NCBI GenBank assembly: GCA_028554795.2
Contig: CM068839.1
Coordinates: 10,567,220-10,631,219, forward strand
Reading direction: 5' to 3'
Origin: Sinohyriopsis cumingii
Taxonomy: Eukaryota > Mollusca > Bivalvia > Unionida > Unionidae
Length of the DNA: 64,000 nucleotides
The notes beneath the pieces are model-generated. The model was not told the origin of the DNA, did no database searches, and saw only the letters and a program-made list of their open reading frames with translations. Within the stretch, counting starts at the first letter, position 1, and the number at the start of each line of letters is the position of its first letter. A program made the position numbers and the translations under genes. Of the stretch, positions 21,001 through 28,762 are shown one piece after another.

Positions 21001-22079
21001 GGGTGACAAAATTGCGCTGACAAGCTGGACAATGCACTCGTTCTTGTCCTTCGTCCAGACAGGGTTGGGACGCCAAACATCCTGAGCATTTCGATCCACA
21101 ATGTTTGTGTTGCTCTCGATTATTATAACCATAGTCACATTTCTCATAGTAATATCTGTATCCCAGGAATCCGGTGATACTGGTAATGGCATCGAAATGT
21201 TCATCGTGATGATAGACGTGAATGTATTTTCCATCTTTAAAATCTTGGCCTCGAAACAACAGAGGTCCGCGCACTTGTTGAGGGTGCACTTTCAAGCTGT
21301 AGCGTAGAGCTAGGACATCTTGCAATTTTTGCATTTCAGGAATGCCACAGGGTGTCTTTGGACAGACCGGCTTGTTGTAACAGGAGTTCTGCTTCATTTC
21401 GTTGTTTGGCTCTGTCCGATTGTCGAATGTTCTCCCAGACTCTTTTCCATTATACCGTGTCGTTCTTGATGGCATAGGTTATTCCCATCACGATAGCCCT
21501 GGCTTAACACATCTGGTCTTGAGGGTTGTTAATTCGGACGAGGCTCCTTTTGGTGTTGCGAAGGGCGTCCATCAATAAGACTTTTTTGCGTCCAGTCCCT
21601 TCAGGAGGAGAGACATGGGTCATGGACAGTGTGGCTTTACCATCGGTGATGTGAAACTGGTCATTGGATTGTTGTTCCTGTTGAATCTTGTCCATAACTT
21701 TGGAAGGTGTCAGTTCTGCGGGACCGATAAACTCGATCTAAACAGGGGATTTCAAGCTATCGTGATATATGGAAAGTCTCAAGCGATCGTCTTCTTTGGC
21801 TTGACATTGTCGCTTTAGTGTGGTTAACAAAGAATCCCACATCTCGGTGATGAACCCTTCTGCTTTCTCCAACGGTACGTCAGACTTGAAATCTTTAAAC
21901 TTCACCCTGTAAGTGTAAGCCGTGGTTCTAAATTTTCTAGAGGAGCGCTTTTCCGTCTCTCGAATGTGATAGTACTTTTCAGGGTTAACTGGTGAACTTT
22001 GGCTAGGTGCAGACTCTCTGGGCCTGGATTCTGGTTCACTCATGTCATCTTCAAAATCACTGGAATGAATTTGTGCCAA
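18098..22079 (-). pseudogene. Protein-primed DNA polymerase B, heavily interrupted
   Basis: About 1,320 codons from ATG at 22079. The acidic start is followed by the Polinton-specific FRTTAYTYRVKF, a Cys/His-rich zinc-binding region (20760-21080), exonuclease motifs, then polymerase motifs. Exo II is HNFSGYDGEFLLRYY (about 20450), Exo III CRCDVDILRRCC (about 20080), motif A LDVCSLYPYV (about 19395), motif B KVMLNCLWGKMAQRP (about 18845), motif C YFDTDSCIYID (about 18550). Breaks: TAG about 21736; TAA about 21506; TAA about 21453; frameshift about 21340; a stop and loss of the Asp in Exo I near 20740; frameshift about 20715; TAG 19758-19760; TAG about 19073; frameshift about 18975. It would replicate the element from protein-primed ends. 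Non-functional here. Confidence 0.95.
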
Positions 22080-22237
22080 GACTTCATCTATTGTACTAGG
22101 CGATAGATCACGTTTCTGCCTCTTACTTTCTTCTCTTTTCTTTACTAATGGATGTGATCGTTTCCTCTTGACTGCAAAAAGTCAAATGACTACTTGTTAA
22201 ACACCATGGGTCACTTTATATTCATGACAGCCCAGGG

Positions 22238-22246
22238 TATATAAAG
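22238..22246 (+). promoter_or_regulatory. TATA box of the zinc-knuckle gene
   Basis: TATATAAAG, 55 bp before the ATG at 22301, divergent from the polymerase start. Confidence 0.75.
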
Positions 22247-22300
22247 GGTGTGTGTCTTACCCTTCCACTATTCATTTTCACTCTCAAACTGAGCAGAACG

Positions 22301-22618
22301 ATGGAAGAGCCTACCAAGATCGAACTTTTGATCAGAGCTTTGCGAGGGGTCATTAGAAAATGTTGTTCAGACAAGCCAACGGACTACTCGGCCTCCTTTC
22401 GAGATAAAAGTCAAGATACTTGCTATATCTGTAAGAAGAATGGACATTGGTCTTCAGAGTGTCCCAACCGTCAAAAAAGCAAAACAGGGGCTAGTAGAGA
22501 CAAAAGTCAAGATACCTGTTATCATTGTCAAGAAAAAGGACATTGGTCGTCAGATTGCCCTAAGAAACAACTGAAGCAAGAAGAAAAAGAAGAAGAGAGG
22601 AGTTATGGACGGGAATAA
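22301..22618 (+). CDS. Two-knuckle CCHC zinc-finger protein
   Basis: 105 codons, intact, on the plus strand opposite almost all other element genes. Start set at the ATG at 22301 (MEEPTKIELLIRALRG), since codons further upstream fall between the TATA box and likely transcription start. Two C-x2-C-x4-H-x4-C knuckles, CYICKKNGHWSSEC and CYHCQEKGHWSSDC, follow near-identical RDKSQDT lead-ins, so the second is an internal duplication of about 37 residues. The tail is Lys/Glu-rich. CCHC knuckles bind single-stranded nucleic acid, as in retroviral nucleocapsid. The gene is uninterrupted in an otherwise broken element, which may be chance given its size. It is absent between gene D and the polymerase in the relic at 61 kb. 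Confidence 0.85.
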   Translation: MEEPTKIELLIRALRGVIRKCCSDKPTDYSASFRDKSQDTCYICKKNGHWSSECPNRQKSKTGASRDKSQDTCYHCQEKGHWSSDCPKKQLKQEEKEEERSYGRE

Positions 22619-23010
22619 GAAGAAATACCCTCCCCCAGGGAAGAACCCAGACACGTGCAGAAAGAGAAACAGAAGAAGAAAAGAAGAAATGGAGAAAGTG
22701 AGGAAGAAGTGGAGAGAATAAACTGTGACAGTGAAGAAATTTAAAAAACAGAGAGAGAGTGAAGACAGATACAGAAGAAGCTTATGAACATTTTAAAGTG
22801 TTATGTTGTGCTGTGAATTGGGTTGTAAAAAACTGGATCAGAATGGACCAGGCATAAAACGTAAGTGTCTTTTAGTTTTGATTTTTAGAATAAGAACCTA
22901 CACTCACGCACTCATACATTCACACATACCATAAGGTTAAAAAAGAGGGCTTTTTGAGTTTTAATTGATGTTGGCAATTGAAATACTATCTCTTTTCGAG
23001 AGAAATGGGT
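22619..23010. other. Purine-rich spacer after the zinc-knuckle gene
   Basis: 22610-22790 is strongly A/G-rich on the plus strand and could be a 3' UTR. A weak T-rich hairpin-like sequence near 22943-22962 does not meet the stem-loop pattern. The segment 22986-23010 holds the purine block downstream of the gene D stem-loop. Confidence 0.4.
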
Positions 23011-23026
23011 GGACCTGAAAAGGGTA
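23011..23026 (-). terminator. Decayed histone-like stem-loop past gene D
   Basis: In gene direction TACCCTTTTCAGGTCC: loop UUUC and the upper three pairs intact, lower stem lost. It is preceded by CAAA and followed by exactly ACCCA, and a purine block CGAAAAGAGA (plus 22989-22998) begins 13 nt after the stem, the same spacing as at the right TIR. It lies about 19 nt past the gene D stop. Confidence 0.65.
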
Positions 23027-23044
23027 TTTGGGTATTTGTTTTTT

Positions 23045-23646
23045 TTAAATCAACTTTAACTGCCTTAAGCCTTTGCCACGGCCAAGGCCTACTTGTGGTT
23101 TGACTCCTGTGGATGATGACTGAGTAGAAATCACTAAGGGTGGTACGACAGGCGTAGTCACAGGATTGGGTTGTTTTAGCTCGGGAAGGTCTTATTCTCT
23201 TCGGTCGTAATAAAGAAGTCTGATACATTTGTTTCAGACTTCTTAATTCCGCTAAAATGTCTAAGAGTACCGTGACCGTTAGGACTTTCACACTCTTGTT
23301 TCTTCGCTGCTTCTTCTTCCTGTCGTTTCCTTCTTGCCTCTTCTTCTCGCTGTTGTTGAAGAAGAAAAGCTTGTTCTGCTTCCTTTTGCTGCTGCATAAA
23401 TTTATCCAATTCTTCTTTCTGTCTCTGTTTGAAATGATCAGTAAGTGGTAAAGAAGGAGAAAGTACTGACAAAGGTACTGGTACCGGAACAAATTCTTGC
23501 GAGGTAAGAAAATCCACAAAATCCCAATTAAAAGTAGCCTCTTTTGGAAGTAGGTCCGTGTTCACTTGGGTATTCGCTGCTATTTCATCGCTTCTCGTCT
23601 CCACGACCAGTGCACCCCCATTCATTGTCTTCTGAGTTTCCTTCAT
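23045..23646 (-). pseudogene. Gene D, Polinton coiled-coil protein upstream of polymerase, two frameshifts
   Basis: ATG at 23646 (MKETQKTMNGGALV). Segments in order: an N-terminal part with TSQEF and LSPSLPLTDHFKQRQKEEL; a long Q/E/R-rich coiled coil (about 23300-23450); after a frameshift near 23290, VLLDILAELRSLKQMYQTSL; after another near 23175, a Pro/Ser-rich tail ending GLGRGKGLRQLKLI with TAA at 23045-23047. About 200 codons in all. The coil and the ILxELRxLxxMYQ motif recur in two other Polinton fragments here (about 4900-5200 and 60971-61195), always upstream of and on the same strand as the polymerase. Function unknown; no known domain. Confidence 0.65.
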
Positions 23647-23694
23647 GATTGAAAACGGTGTTGCATGGACTAACTGCGCACAAACGCTAGCGCC

Positions 23695-23717
23695 TCTATA
23701 TAGGGGATGTGACGTCA
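23695..23717 (-). promoter_or_regulatory. Gene D promoter: CRE/ATF-type site and TATA box
   Basis: In gene direction a full palindromic TGACGTCA (23710-23717) lies a few bases before CCCTATATAGA (23695-23705), about 50 bp before the ATG at 23646. TGACGTCA is the consensus site of CREB/ATF bZIP factors. Confidence 0.65.
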
Positions 23718-23813
23718 GAGACTGCTCTCATCGGATTGGACGTGTGGTGACTGAATTTTGTAAGGCATGTTTGGATTGATCAACCAACTCAATCCGTTTC
23801 GATACTCCCTTCC

Positions 23814-23823
23814 CTTATAAATA
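23814..23823 (+). promoter_or_regulatory. TATA box of gene E
   Basis: TTATAAATAA, about 45 bp before the ATG at 23866, divergent from the gene D promoter about 100 bp away. Confidence 0.65.
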
Positions 23824-23865
23824 ACCGCAGTTCGCTGCATTTCTTCACCTGTTCTAGTCACCAAC

Positions 23866-24113
23866 ATGTGGACCGACGTAGAATCCTCTATTCTCGTATC
23901 GTCAATGCTGTTCCGTACGGACTTACCCATGTATGTCAGATCATCGTGGGTCATTGTCAGGAGGACAGATACAAGCGTTTGGAAAAGAAGAATGTATGTG
24001 GAGAGACAAGGCTGTTTAAAGAAAGTTATGATCTACGGACCAGAAGTCAGACAAAGTTTGAGGAAAAGAAGAAGACCAATGCTATATCCCCTATGTTAAC
24101 GGAAGGATGTTAA
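23866..24113 (+). CDS. Gene E, small plus-strand accessory gene, probably frameshifted
   Basis: The first ATG after the TATA box is at 23866 (MWTDVESSILVSSML) and is open for 77 codons. A frame two bases later is open for 81 codons to 24113 and looks more protein-like (SRIVNAVPYGLTHVCQII, then a charged region TKFEEKKKTN). One small frameshift near the start would join them. No known domain. A possible relic of the same gene lies at 5215-5427, and both are followed by a histone-like stem-loop. Which frame is real is uncertain. The antisense frame at 23715-23954 is taken as a shadow. Confidence 0.4.
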
Positions 24114-24120
24114 CATAAAG

Positions 24121-24407
24121 CCAAAGGCCCTTTTCAGGGCCCCTCATTGGTCTCGAAAAGAAATGACTTTCTTGTCTCAATTTTTTTTCATGTTGTATCA
24201 GTGTTTGTCTCTTGTCTGTGTTATCTCCGTCTCCCATGTTCAATTTCCCTTGACGCTATACAGGCCCATCCATGTTCATTTCCCTTGACGCTCTACAGTC
24301 CCATCCATGTTCATTTTTCCCATGTTAAATTCCCATAGACCCTATAGTGGATATACCCTTTTTAACATTGAAGTTCCCTTGACCCTACAGTGGCCCTATT
24401 CACTACT
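24121..24407 (-). repeat. Right terminal inverted repeat
   Basis: Reverse complement of 6940-7266, ending CACTACT at 24407. Its inner edge is the stem-loop at 24126-24141. Confidence 0.95.
24126..24141 (+). terminator. Histone-like stem-loop past gene E (TIR copy, right; best match)
   Basis: GGCCCTTTTCAGGGCC: perfect 6-bp stem and UUUC loop, matching the metazoan histone consensus GGYYCUUYUNAGRRCC at all 16 positions. It is preceded by CCAAA (24121-24125), as in histone mRNAs, and followed by CCTCA where histones have ACCCA. A purine block CGAAAAGAAA (24154-24163) starts 13 nt after the stem, where histone genes carry the U7-binding downstream element. It lies 13 nt past the gene E stop. Confidence 0.85.
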
Positions 24408-24413
24408 GTCATA
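24408..24413. repeat. Right target-site duplication of the Polinton
   Basis: GTCATA against GACATA at 6934-6939. Confidence 0.8.
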
Positions 24414-24945
24414 TCAGTTCTCACCACGTATTTCTTCTTTTAGGTACAGGAGGTACAACTCAGTAACTAAAACTTAGGAATAAAAATTTTTCACAGCATT
24501 TAACAATTCCTTACACAAATTGTATTTTTATGCGACGCAAGGAAATTAGGCTAACCTATGAGAGACAGCGTTAGTTCCTAGCCCAACTCATACCTACGTG
24601 TGCATTACGGTTTCATACACAAGCAGTGAAAGTTCACTCCAATTACGTCTACTGCCAGACGAAATAATAGCTGCGCTGAAATTCAGCTTATTATTTAGTT
24701 TAATTTTAAATTGTATCAATTTGAAATTCCATAGCCTTTTGCTCTTGGTCGATTGTTATGCCGTAATAATGAAGAAAAAATATTGTGCAATGAGTTTTAA
24801 CGTTGGCAAAGTAAGTGATCACAACACTAAATATCTTCATCAGACAGCGACTCATGTTGTCGAACTGGTATATAGTTAAAAGCTAATTGTTGACTGATGT
24901 AAGACATGTATCAAAGAGAGACAAATCAAGTGAAAATCGAATAAA
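24414..24945. other. Non-coding stretch, nothing recognised
   Basis: Host flank. Short random open frames only. Confidence 0.5.
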
Positions 24946-24947
24946 AA

Positions 24948-25742
24948 TGAAATGGCGAGGAACAGTGGAGTAATCTACAGACGATGCTCCATGTATTTCA
25001 AATAAAAATGAAATGGCGAGGGACAGTGGAGTAATCTACAGACGATGCTCCATGTATTTCAAATAAAAATGAAATGGCGAGGAACAGTGGAGTAATCTAC
25101 AGACGATGCTCCATGTATTTCAAATAAAAATGAAATGGCGAGGGACAGTGGAGTAATCTACAGACGATGCTCCATCTATTTCAAATAAAAATGAAATGGC
25201 GAGGAACAGTGGAGTAATCTACAGACGATGCTCCATGTATTTCAAATAAAAATGAAATGGCGAGGGACAGTGGAGTAATCTACAGACGATGCTCCATCTA
25301 TTTCAAATAAAAATGAAATGGCGAGGAACAGTGGAGTAATCTACAGACGATGCTCCATGTATTTCAAATAAAAATGAAATGGCGAGGGACAGTGGAGTAA
25401 TCTACAGACGATGCTCCATCTATTTCAAATAAAAATGAAATGGCGAGGGACAGTGGAGTAATCTACAGACGATGCTCCATCTATTTCAAATAAAAATGAA
25501 ATGGCGAGGAACAGTGGAGTAATCTACAGATGATGCTCCATCTATTTCAAATAAAAATGAAATGGCGAGGGACAGTGGAGTAATCTACAGACGATGCTCC
25601 ATCTATTTCAAATAAAAATGAAATGGCGAGGAACAGTGGAGTAATCTACAGACGATGCTCCATCTATTTCAAATAAAAATGAAATTGCGAGGAACAGTGG
25701 AGTAATCTACAGACGATGCTCCATGTATTTCAAATAAAAATG
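24948..25742. repeat. 61-bp tandem repeat, 13 copies
   Basis: Unit contains AATGAAATGGCGAGG, CAGTGGAGTAATCTACAGAC and GATGCTCCAT. Units alternate GGGAC/GGAAC and CTATT/GTATT variants over much of the array. Confidence 0.97.
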
Positions 25743-25749
25743 TACGAAA

Positions 25750-28590
25750 TGAGTCTAATACTTTTTATCTCTTGCAGGACTTGGTGAGTTTAAGTTTGAA
25801 TTTATTCGACGAATACATTCATTTTATTCAACAGCAAAACAAATGTAGGATTATATTTATCAGATGTATAAAAATACCATGAAATACATTAGGACGCTTC
25901 GTTCCTTACGCGTATGCCTTGCATGATGTCATGACATCGTTGGTAATGTCATCGAATGGGAATGATCTCGTTAGTAAAGAGCTAGGAGTTTGGTATTGAA
26001 AACAATGAAACGACAACAAACTACAAACTTTGTAAAGATTGTTTATTTATGGGGGAGATAGACAGTATCTTATAATGTGCTTAACATCAACAAATTTGAA
26101 ATGACCACCAGAACATGACCAGGTCTAGCTCGTTCAGTATTTGCTAATGATTCTTAAAAATAAAAGAAAAACAAGCCTGTTCATTTTATCAAAACATCGC
26201 AAAGTGTGTTAGACTAATTGTCTATTAATTTTGTTTAGCAATACCATGTTAGGCAAGCGTAATGATTGTATCCAAGGGATGAATATGGAACAGGATCCTT
26301 CCCTTACATCAATCAGACCATAGACTATGACACATTTTCTCTTTGTATCAAGCTCCTTTGCTTCATTACCATAGCATTTTCTTTCATTTTCTGCTTTCAT
26401 TCTTTCTGTCCTGTTATTATATAACCTAAAGTTTGTAGTTCGTATTTGGTGTGAATTTCTGTTTCAATGTTCGTGAAAATATATGTGCATGTTGTTCTGG
26501 CGCATTAACACACTTAAATGTGAACCTATCAAATACGTCAAACACACTTAAATGTGAACCTATCAAATACGTCAGTACAATCGGAAATCCCCACCATTGT
26601 CTATTATGTGTCTGTCATCCGCCGGCTAAGACCATCCTCATGCTTCTTTGTGTTTATGTGGCGGTAGGTGCAGGTTGCGGGAGTAAGTGCTAAACTGATA
26701 AGACCCATGCGCACAATTAGAACTTCCTACAATTCAAATGTATGAAGCCTCTTGCTGGAAATTTTATAGAAATTTCGTGCTATTATGTTAGTGTGTAATC
26801 ACAATCACACAGACCGGTATATTTTGGAATACGCTCGCGGAATGTCAAAACTCACAACGAAGGAGTTGGAAACTTACATTTGCCGTAAACTCAAACAAGT
26901 ATAATGATGTTAAATTACGGTAGCTAAGTTTTTATATATAAAAATTCACGCTATCCAATTGAACATAATTACATCTTTTCGATTGTTGCATAGCCTTCAA
27001 CTCTCTATGGGGCGATATGCCGTACACGTCATGAATAAATGTACTCAAAGAGCAAGTAACGGTCACAATGTCAGTCAAAAATATTTCAGAGCTTTCTTTT
27101 GTTAAGTATATTTCATCTGCATTGTTTGTTAACTTTGTATTCGTTTTATGCTCTTGATAATTTTTATTTTGGATTTGATCTTGTCCAAAATTAAGTTAAT
27201 TTTCTACCTGACCTGAATCATTGATTTTGGTTTTGCAAACAGCATGTTTATCTTAATCTGAGTTCGGAACATTGGAAATTATACATGAAATGCCAGGTCT
27301 ACGCGTTGATAACCACATTTTCTATTCTCATTTTAGTAACAGAGCTTCTAATTATAACTAAAATTTCACCTTTTAAACATTTGGAACCTTCTAGAATGAA
27401 ATTATCAATTAGCTATTTTTTTTTTTTAAAGAAAATGTTAATTGTGTCCTGATGTCATCTAGAGGACTATATCATTTGGTTTATCTAGAGAGTATTCATT
27501 CGTGCTGTAAGATCTGAGGAGAATCGGTTGTATTATTGTGTCCACTATTTCATTTTGGGCTGGAATTTATTTGTTCAAATTATTTATTTCAAGTATTCTT
27601 CTCTGGAAATACAAAGTGCTCAAAAAAATTCTTGGAAATAGAGACATGGATTTACAGTGAAATACAAACAAGAATATATTCTTGGATTGTATTTTTGAGA
27701 TTCAACAAAAGACCGCTTGCACATCAGTACGACACAGCTCATCACAGGCACAGCAACACTTCCAGTGTTGTATTTATTTTGGGATACCACTAAAATTCAT
27801 TCAGAACCTTAATCGTTAAGGTTGATGTTAGAAATTCTAGGATTATTTGGAATTTGATTTGCAATACCTTAAGTACGTTTCACATTTTTCACTTTGTATT
27901 CTAGGGGAAAATGATTTCTTGAATTTTACATAAATGTTTGGTTTTCGCTCTTTTCTATGACTTAGTTTAAGACCATAGATTGGTAATATTCTGACCTGCT
28001 TGCACTGTGGCATTGAATATGTCAATAGAAGAAATATGAGGAAAGGTGGTCTTGCAATACACACCTTTTCTGTTATTATTTTACCACAATTTTTCAATAA
28101 GATTTTTGGAAGCTAATTTAAAAAAAGATTCAACTGTAGTTTTCATTAACTTATAGATGTCAATACTTATTATGTAAATTCGTTATACTGATGTCGCTGT
28201 AACTTCAACCTTTTCTCTGCCATAAGAAATAAAGACACGTGGGATATGACAGACTTGCTTTCGTACTTTAACTGGAGATGAGTTTTGGCGCTCTAACCAA
28301 TGGTGTCTGCTCTGATTAAGTAGTCTTCAAGGTACTTCAACTTATTCAAAATGGGGAACACAAACTTTGATAACGCTTTAACGCTTTTTAATAATCAATG
28401 ACTCAGTCTCCAATTTACAAAAATGTAAGGTTTCTGTCACAAACCTTAGCAAAAGAAATTCACCTGGCAAGGCAAGTATCGTGATGACGATCAAATATAT
28501 GTAAAACTTGTTGTCCCGGCACTAACTGTAGCTGAGTCGAAGAATTCGTATTGCAATGGCCAGGCGTTTAATAGTTAATTAGCTATACTA
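25750..28590. other. Non-coding stretch, nothing recognised
   Basis: AT-rich intergenic DNA. A short direct repeat (cacttaaatgtgaacctatc) occurs twice near 26512-26563. No exon or RNA gene identified. Confidence 0.5.
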
Positions 28591-28597
28591 AACATCT

Positions 28598-28643
<46 letters not shown>

Positions 28644-28762
28644 CAGACAGACAGACAGGGTTGGCGAGAAGAATGGTGGGTGTATCAGGGTGGGTGGGTG
28701 GGTCATGAGAGAGAGAGAGAGAGATGGCGGGGGAAGGGTGAGAGAGAGAAAGAGAGAGAGAG
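28598..28762. repeat. Interrupted (GA)n/(GACA)n microsatellite
   Basis: GA runs broken by GACA units and by a GGGT-rich segment. Confidence 0.95.

Larger units (their letters stand above)
6940..24407. mobile_element. Polinton/Maverick (adintovirus-like) element, degenerate
   Basis: About 17.5 kb bounded by inverted repeats starting 5'-AG and ending CT-3', with a 6-bp target duplication. It encodes the diagnostic set: protein-primed polymerase B, retroviral-type integrase with chromodomain, A32-type ATPase, double-jelly-roll-type major capsid protein, minor capsid and small virion-like proteins. Nearly all long genes carry nonsense codons or frameshifts. Base-level similarity between the terminal repeats remains high, so the insertion is old but not ancient. 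Polintons are virus-like self-synthesising transposons integrated in many animal genomes. Confidence 0.97.

Noticed and set aside
22941-22962. Possible stem-loop after the zinc-knuckle gene
   Set aside because: GAGGGCTTTTTGAGTTTT lacks a 6-bp stem and proper flanks, so it is not counted with the histone-like signals.
23715-23954. Minus-strand 79-codon frame opposite gene E
   Set aside because: It overlaps the D/E divergent promoters and gene E. No homology or promoter supports it.
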